From: Hyperoplus lanceolatus
Lineage: Eukaryota; Chordata; Actinopteri; Uranoscopiformes; Ammodytidae
Assembly (NCBI GenBank): GCA_026929865.2
Contig: CM049403.1
Coordinates: 20,432,001-20,496,000 of the forward strand
Direction of reading: 5' to 3'
DNA: 64,000 nt
Position numbers and translations under genes: made by a program. Positions 58,606 to 64,000 of this stretch are shown piece after piece; position 1 is the stretch's first letter; every line of letters starts with the position of its first letter. The notes beneath the pieces are model-generated. The model worked only from the letters and a program-made list of their open reading frames with translations. It was not told where the DNA came from and ran no database searches.

Positions 58606-59829
58606 AAGAGGAATGTTCTGTTTTGCCAACCGACCTCTGCAAAAGTTTAATCTAACAGTTAATCCTGCTGTTCGCTAAACGAAAGGGGCTTAAAATGTCA
58701 CCTTGTTCATTGCTCTGATTGGTTGTAGTGCTATCCGAATGCGTGCAGTCGCATTTGAAATGCACGAGTAGGAGCCACCCCTTCCTTGAGTTGGGAATTG
58801 CTATTGATCGTGGCCAGACCCTCTATCGTTCTAGATATGGGTCTGGTTTTCCAGGCTACAATTCTACATCACACCTGTGTCAATTGTATACTGGACCGTG
58901 ATTAGCTTTGAACTATCGCAAAACTTATATCCCAGCTTTCCCAACTCAATACTAACTAATATAATGATCTCATAGCCACAGGTTTTAGTGTCATGCTAGT
59001 AAGTTTGTCTTAAGGTGACATTTCCATGTCTTAACATTTTGCAAGGAACTAACATTTACGCAATTGAATTAACTGGAAAGTGAAAGTGAAAACCTCTCAA
59101 ACTAAAACTCTTTAATCCTCAAAAAAAAATTAAAAGCTCAGCATGACAATCTTAAAGACTTCTTCTAGACAGCATTTCCTTTGATTAATGTTCACCCATT
59201 CCATGGCCTTATTGAAACAAAGTACGTATTTCATCGCCCTTGTGTGTTTGATTTCAAAATATTATTTAAAATGTTTTGATCTCAATGGCAGTTAATTTGT
59301 TCAAGTAAAAGAAAATGTTATTATGCCTCTGCTACTAAACTAAATGATTTAATAAGATGTGTTTCCTTCTTCCCTTTTTTTTGGAGAAAACATGCACTTC
59401 AAAGAGCATACGTTATGGAGAGCCAGCAAATAGAGATTGCACTATTTCCCATTCATTTGTAAAACTAGGCAGATAACAAGTTGACATGATATCAAAGCGA
59501 GTATCTGTAAGGGAGAAAAATAGAGGGGGGAAATGAGTGTAGTGGAATGTCTGGCACTGTGTGTGGCTGGTTGGTTAGCTGGTTGGCTTGCTCTCTAAAT
59601 GTGGCTTTTCATGGATATTTATACATGCAAGTCCTAAAGAGACGCCCAAGAAACCACCGTCACTTACCACCCTATGCCCCCGCCACCACGCCCCTAGCAG
59701 ACGCATGGTTGCATGGGAGACAAACATGTGCCTATGTTCTTCAGTATTCCACCTTAAATTCCCATTACGACACACATATACATTAACATACACATAAACA
59801 TACTCAGCAAGCACTCACTCCTCACTCAA

Positions 59830-59833
<4 letters not shown>

Positions 59834-59875
<42 letters not shown>
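59834..59875. repeat. (AC)n microsatellite
   Basis: About 21 uninterrupted AC units. Confidence 0.95.
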
Positions 59876-59877
<2 letters not shown>

Positions 59878-61989
59878 GACTGATAAACCCCAAAGTGCTC
59901 CTTTATCGTTTGCAGATATTTGTTTTACACTGTTTAAAGTTCTTTATGTCAAAATCACCGGCGAAAGTGTGCTCCAATGTGTTGATTTAAGAGAGCATTT
60001 ACATAGGCTGCTCTCCTTTCTCTTGCTTCTTTGTCTCACCGTTTTACATCCTAACCAGAAACACATTGACCCTGCCTTTGAACACACAGCGCACCGAGAG
60101 CAGATCTATGTGTAGAAATGAATTCAGTGGGTGCACACAGAGTTGGGCAAGAGCCAGACTAATAGCTGTACCATATTAACAGGTCAAAGAAAAACCATAT
60201 TGTTACATGTAGTGGGCTGAATTCAAATAAACCCATGGTTTGCCATAAGCTTTGCCTGGTGTTCTGAATGATTACCTTTTCTGAATGAAGTGTTTTCAGC
60301 CAGCCGATGATCAAGCTAGGGAGCTGTGTTGAGGTTTGACCCCCGCCTTTTTTTTTAACATGTTGTACGTTCACTTCAATTATTCGAATGGAAGGTTAGA
60401 TTGATAAATAAGAAGTGATTCTAAAGCAAATATATACATTTCTCACAACCGCTATCGACCGGTCTGGGTCTGCTATGCTAGTGACAAAAGTGAGATGATT
60501 GATATAGGATAGTGGACAAGAACATCCTGAGGCTAAGTAAGATTATAATAATTCAGATATAGCCCTCCTTGAAACCCATAATACTGTACTGGGTGTTTGA
60601 TTGGGTGTTTTTGATCAATACCACTGACTCAGCAGATGATGTGACTTTGATTTTATATATTTTTTTTGCTGCTGAATTTGCTATGCAAACATTTGCTATG
60701 GTGAATAATAAAAAAAAAAATAATATAAAGGTGTTTCTCCTGGGTCACAGCTCTTGTTTGTGGCTACCTTGCCATGCTTGTTCAAAAATGTTGACGGTTT
60801 GTCAATGTGTGCCACAATGCTTTCCACTGTAGGGAAACCCACAATGTATCAATGCTGCAATTAGTATTTGCAAATTGACGTCTTCGATTAAGTTGTTTTG
60901 TCCAAGAGAGAGCAAACTATACACATTCCCATTGCCCACACACCACTTGAATCAATTAGGAATGCTTATCTAAAAGACGGCAATTCTGTTTGATGGTACA
61001 GCTCACTATTTAAGGAGATTTAAAGTAAGCAGATTTGGCTAACAATCTTGTCTTTACCAAATTTAAATAAGTGTAAGGATAGGGATTTAGGGCAGATGCA
61101 CAGCTATGGCTGCGCAGACCTGTGGCCTTTGTTAGAGGGTCAATCGCTGTGACCTAAATGTTCCCTTGGGGATTTTGATTTTATTGTGTGCCAGTTATCA
61201 TTCGCTCTTTCCCTCTTCATGGAAGTCAAAAGTTGGACCACCAAAAGCCAACACACATTTGGCATGTCATGTAATTTACCAGGGAAATCCACTGTTTTTT
61301 GTGTGGATTACTGTACATTCTATTACATACATACATTCTTACTACGTTTTTGCTTTTTCTGTGATTTTTCCATGACTGCTGACGCACACGTGCACACACA
61401 CCACAGACAAACACAAGGTGCTTATTTTGAATCCCTCAATGTTTATTCCAATCATTCTCCGCTCTCTGTTGTGTTAATCCATGTTGTCAAGAAATAATGA
61501 AAGTTTAAATGAAAACCAAAGCCTGCGCTTGGAGGAAGGCAATGGAAATCATTAGAGGACATCATTGTTCAATATGTATATATGTATGTGTGTGTTTGTG
61601 CCTGTTTCTGTGCGTCCATATGTAAACCTCAGTATGTGTGTGCATCTGCAGGAACTCTTATACAACTTTCAGACTGCTATGCATGTGTGGGCCTCGGTCA
61701 CACTGTGACACATGCCCATGCCCCAGTTTTAAATGCATCTGCACAATCTCTCTGTTTACAGCTTTCAGGAGAGAACAGCGTCCCCGCATTCCAGCCATAA
61801 CTCATAGCATTAAAACTTTTTAATAGGAAACCGGGTGAGATTTGGCTCAGCGGAGACTCATGCACAGACAATAGCTCATTGATGCGAGCACCGTGTCACT
61901 CCTACCTTCTCACTCCCTCTGCGCCTTTAGGTGCTGACAGACTGATAGGCAGCTATTGTTCCACATCTGAATCGGAGGAAGGCAAGCTG

Positions 61990-62560
61990 TGGCCTCTATA
62001 CCTTGCTCTCTCTCCGCTTCCCTCTTTCGCTTCACCCCCTGTTTCTCCTGAACTCCCTCTCTCAATCCCTCGCTCGATTTCACTGTCTCCCTCTTTCTTT
62101 ATTTATTTGAATTTTTTGATTTCCCAGATCCCCCCTCCTATTTTACTTGCCCACTCATCTCCTGCTCGCTTTCCTTTGTGCCAGACTGACTTCCTCGCTC
62201 TCATCTCGCTGTCTCCCCCCCTCCCTTCCTTTCCTGGATCATCCCCGCCGTGCATCTGTCATTCCCACTCTCCCTCCCTTTTTATCTCCCGACTGTACGT
62301 ATCCGTCTAACCATGCCTGGAGTGCCACAAGGAACTTGGCAGGTCACATTCTTCGCTCCTCCATCTGTTGGCTTGATCTCCAATTTCACTTTATCAACAT
62401 TGTCATCTCTTTCTCTACATTGTTCCCCTTTCTCCCTCTCCCTCTCCCTCTCGCGCTCGCCCCGTCCGTCTGTGTCATCACCTTCATTTGTCCACCAATC
62501 CGCTCTCATAACCCTCTCCGCCCAAACTACTCAGGGGACTTATCTGGAGGTGACTTCATG
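61990..62560 (+). repeat. Pyrimidine-rich (CT) tract
   Basis: Imperfect CTC and CCT repeats dominate the plus strand for over 500 bp. Open frames here follow from low stop-codon density. Confidence 0.7.
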
Positions 62561-64000
62561 GTGAAAAGCTTGCTCAAAGTTCAAAGGAAAATTTAAATTA
62601 AGGCAAGTATTTTCTTCTGAAATTCGCCTCAGTGGTGTCACACTCTGATAATTGCCACAGCACTTTTCGATAATTGAGGTTGTTATCAAAATTCCACTGT
62701 GGTTAAGAAAGCAGATATCCTGTGTCTTAAAAGTTTCCTGGAGTTTGCAGGCAGCAAAAGGGGTATTTTAGTGATAGATGGTTGAAGGTCAGGTAGGCAT
62801 AAGAGTAAATCATATCTGTAATTATTATGAAACAAAATAAAAATACATTTTGGAAATGCACTGATCAACAGCGTGCTCCAGTTTACAGACCTCACCAGTT
62901 CAATAGCTTAGTCTTAAATAGAGACTGGAAACAGCCATGTCACTTTCCACTTTCCAAAGGTGGTAGTTCCGCACATAACCCCCTTAAAACCACAATATAT
63001 TACCCATCAGCTTGCATGAGGTTTAAACAAAGGAGATATAACGTGTTTAATATTGACAGTTTACTTTGGACCAGCTGAATTTGCTGTTTTGAGCAGAGTT
63101 TCTAACACAAGCTAAGCTTAGTGCTAAGAGTAGACATGTTAAAATAATGAATACTAGGACCATTCTTTTAAACAGATTTTTTTCTCCCATTGTGAGATTT
63201 ACATTTTATTGTGCAGGAATAAGGTTTCTAATGAGAATCATTCAATCAGCGTTTTTTAAAGTCTATTGCTCAGTTGCAGGCCACTGTTGTCTGTTCCAGC
63301 TACCTTTCAGCATCCATGCCATACATATTGCTTAATGCAATTTAAAATGCAGTACATACCGTATACGTATGTAACAGCTGTTTCTCAGTATGTAATGGAG
63401 TGTCAGTGGAGAACGCCTCACTCGTCTAGATCTTCATGTTGCATTCTGGCATCGGTCCACTGAGTGGCAGTGTCATGTCACAGCAAATGTTCAGAAAGAC
63501 ACTCAGTGCAGCCACAAAAACACGCACACCTCACACACCACACCACAACTTATTTCAAAACCAGTTGGATAGATATATGGACATAATGTGGGACACACAT
63601 ATACACACAATCACACACACACATACACTCACATGCAGTAACAGAACAATCTCTTCTGTCTCTGACAGCACCAAGTGACACTTTACAATAACACTCTGGT
63701 CTGAGGGGAGAGAGGAAGTTGACTTAACGAAGTGTCTGGGAATAAAAGGTGGCCTGTCTCAGTCGCTCACAAAAAAGGTCAAAGTGGAGCAGCCAGAACA
63801 GGCGAGTCTCTGAACCAATGTGTCACACATTCGCTCTCCTACTCTGGGATGTCATACGGACATTTAAAGAGTGCCACATTTAAAATGAGACAGACTATAT
63901 GGACAAAAGACACGTACTTGTTCAAAAATAATGGCTAGCACATAATAAAACCACTATGTTGAAGCCCAGAGCATAACAATGTGTCTTGTTTTCTTTAATC

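Larger units (their letters stand above)
57696..58858. mobile_element. hAT-like element with TAGCCTGG ends, holding a LINE fragment
   Basis: Left CTAGCCTGGAAATCCAGACC and right GGTCTGGTTTTCCAGGCTA are inverted repeats. The flanks CAATTCTT (57688-57695) and CAATTCTA (58859-58866) match at 7 of 8, indicating an 8-bp target duplication. Apart from the LINE piece there is no coding sequence. Confidence 0.65.
58867..64000. other. Long non-coding stretch, no gene recognised
   Basis: AT-rich with microsatellites: (AC)n at 59834-59875 and AC-rich patches near 63595-63640. A pyrimidine-rich tract spans 61990-62560. No supported frame. Confidence 0.4.

Noticed and set aside
61879-62310. 143-codon frame in the CT-rich tract
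   Set aside because: Pyrimidine-rich DNA lacks stop codons. The translation is low-complexity Ser/Leu/Pro and several frames are open at once.

Overview
This is a stretch of a ray-finned (almost certainly teleost) fish nuclear genome. I found no host gene. The recognisable coding sequence all belongs to transposable elements or an endogenous retrovirus (ERV), and the families are typical of teleosts: hAT, Tc1, PIF-Harbinger, TTAA-target elements, a Rex3-like RTE LINE, a tRNA-derived SINE and a gamma/epsilon-like ERV. The sequence between them is AT-rich and non-coding, with short microsatellites. It looks intergenic or intronic.

Positions 1-26,080 hold a nested set of insertions, each layer supported by its own target-site duplication (TSD). 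An outer non-autonomous hAT (476-26070) contains a second hAT (1308-25525, with a broken BED-finger transposase start on the minus strand). That hAT contains a TTAA-target DNA transposon (3592-6772), old LINE pieces, a region with a broken PHD-finger exon and clustered 15-bp motifs (about 8950-10360), a Tc1-like fold-back with 660-bp arms (12286-13897), and a small minus-strand LTR element (15057-25237). An 8.6-kb ERV (16551-25128) sits in one LTR of that element. The two youngest layers are very recent: the small element's LTRs are identical, and the ERV's LTRs differ only in the length of two C runs. Even so, ERV gag, pol and env are all broken. The integrase catalytic core and most of env are missing, and several frame breaks lie at homopolymers.

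Positions 26,100-34,900 are mostly unannotatable AT-rich DNA with two small MITEs, a 1.5-kb long-terminal-repeat DNA element and LINE 3' ends. From 34,915 to 39,807 a terminal-inverted-repeat (TIR) element contains a PIF-Harbinger (36248-39698). This has a MADF (Myb/SANT-like) gene on the plus strand and a transposase N-terminus on the minus strand, but I cannot find its DDE exons.

Positions 42,000-52,000 hold two inverted copies of a 1.1-kb hAT-like element, a minisatellite that folds back on itself, a SINE with a perfect 10-bp TSD, a composite TTAA MITE, and an apparently full-length but frameshifted Rex3-like LINE (46940-50244, 13-bp TSD). The rest (51,850-64,000) is non-coding apart from one hAT-like element with a LINE fragment inside it, microsatellites and a pyrimidine-rich tract.

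There is no operon or pathway here. The relationships are between parasites: elements inserted in elements, and non-autonomous copies (MITEs, the SINE, the small LTR element) that probably depend on partners elsewhere. Family names come from recognised motifs, not database searches.
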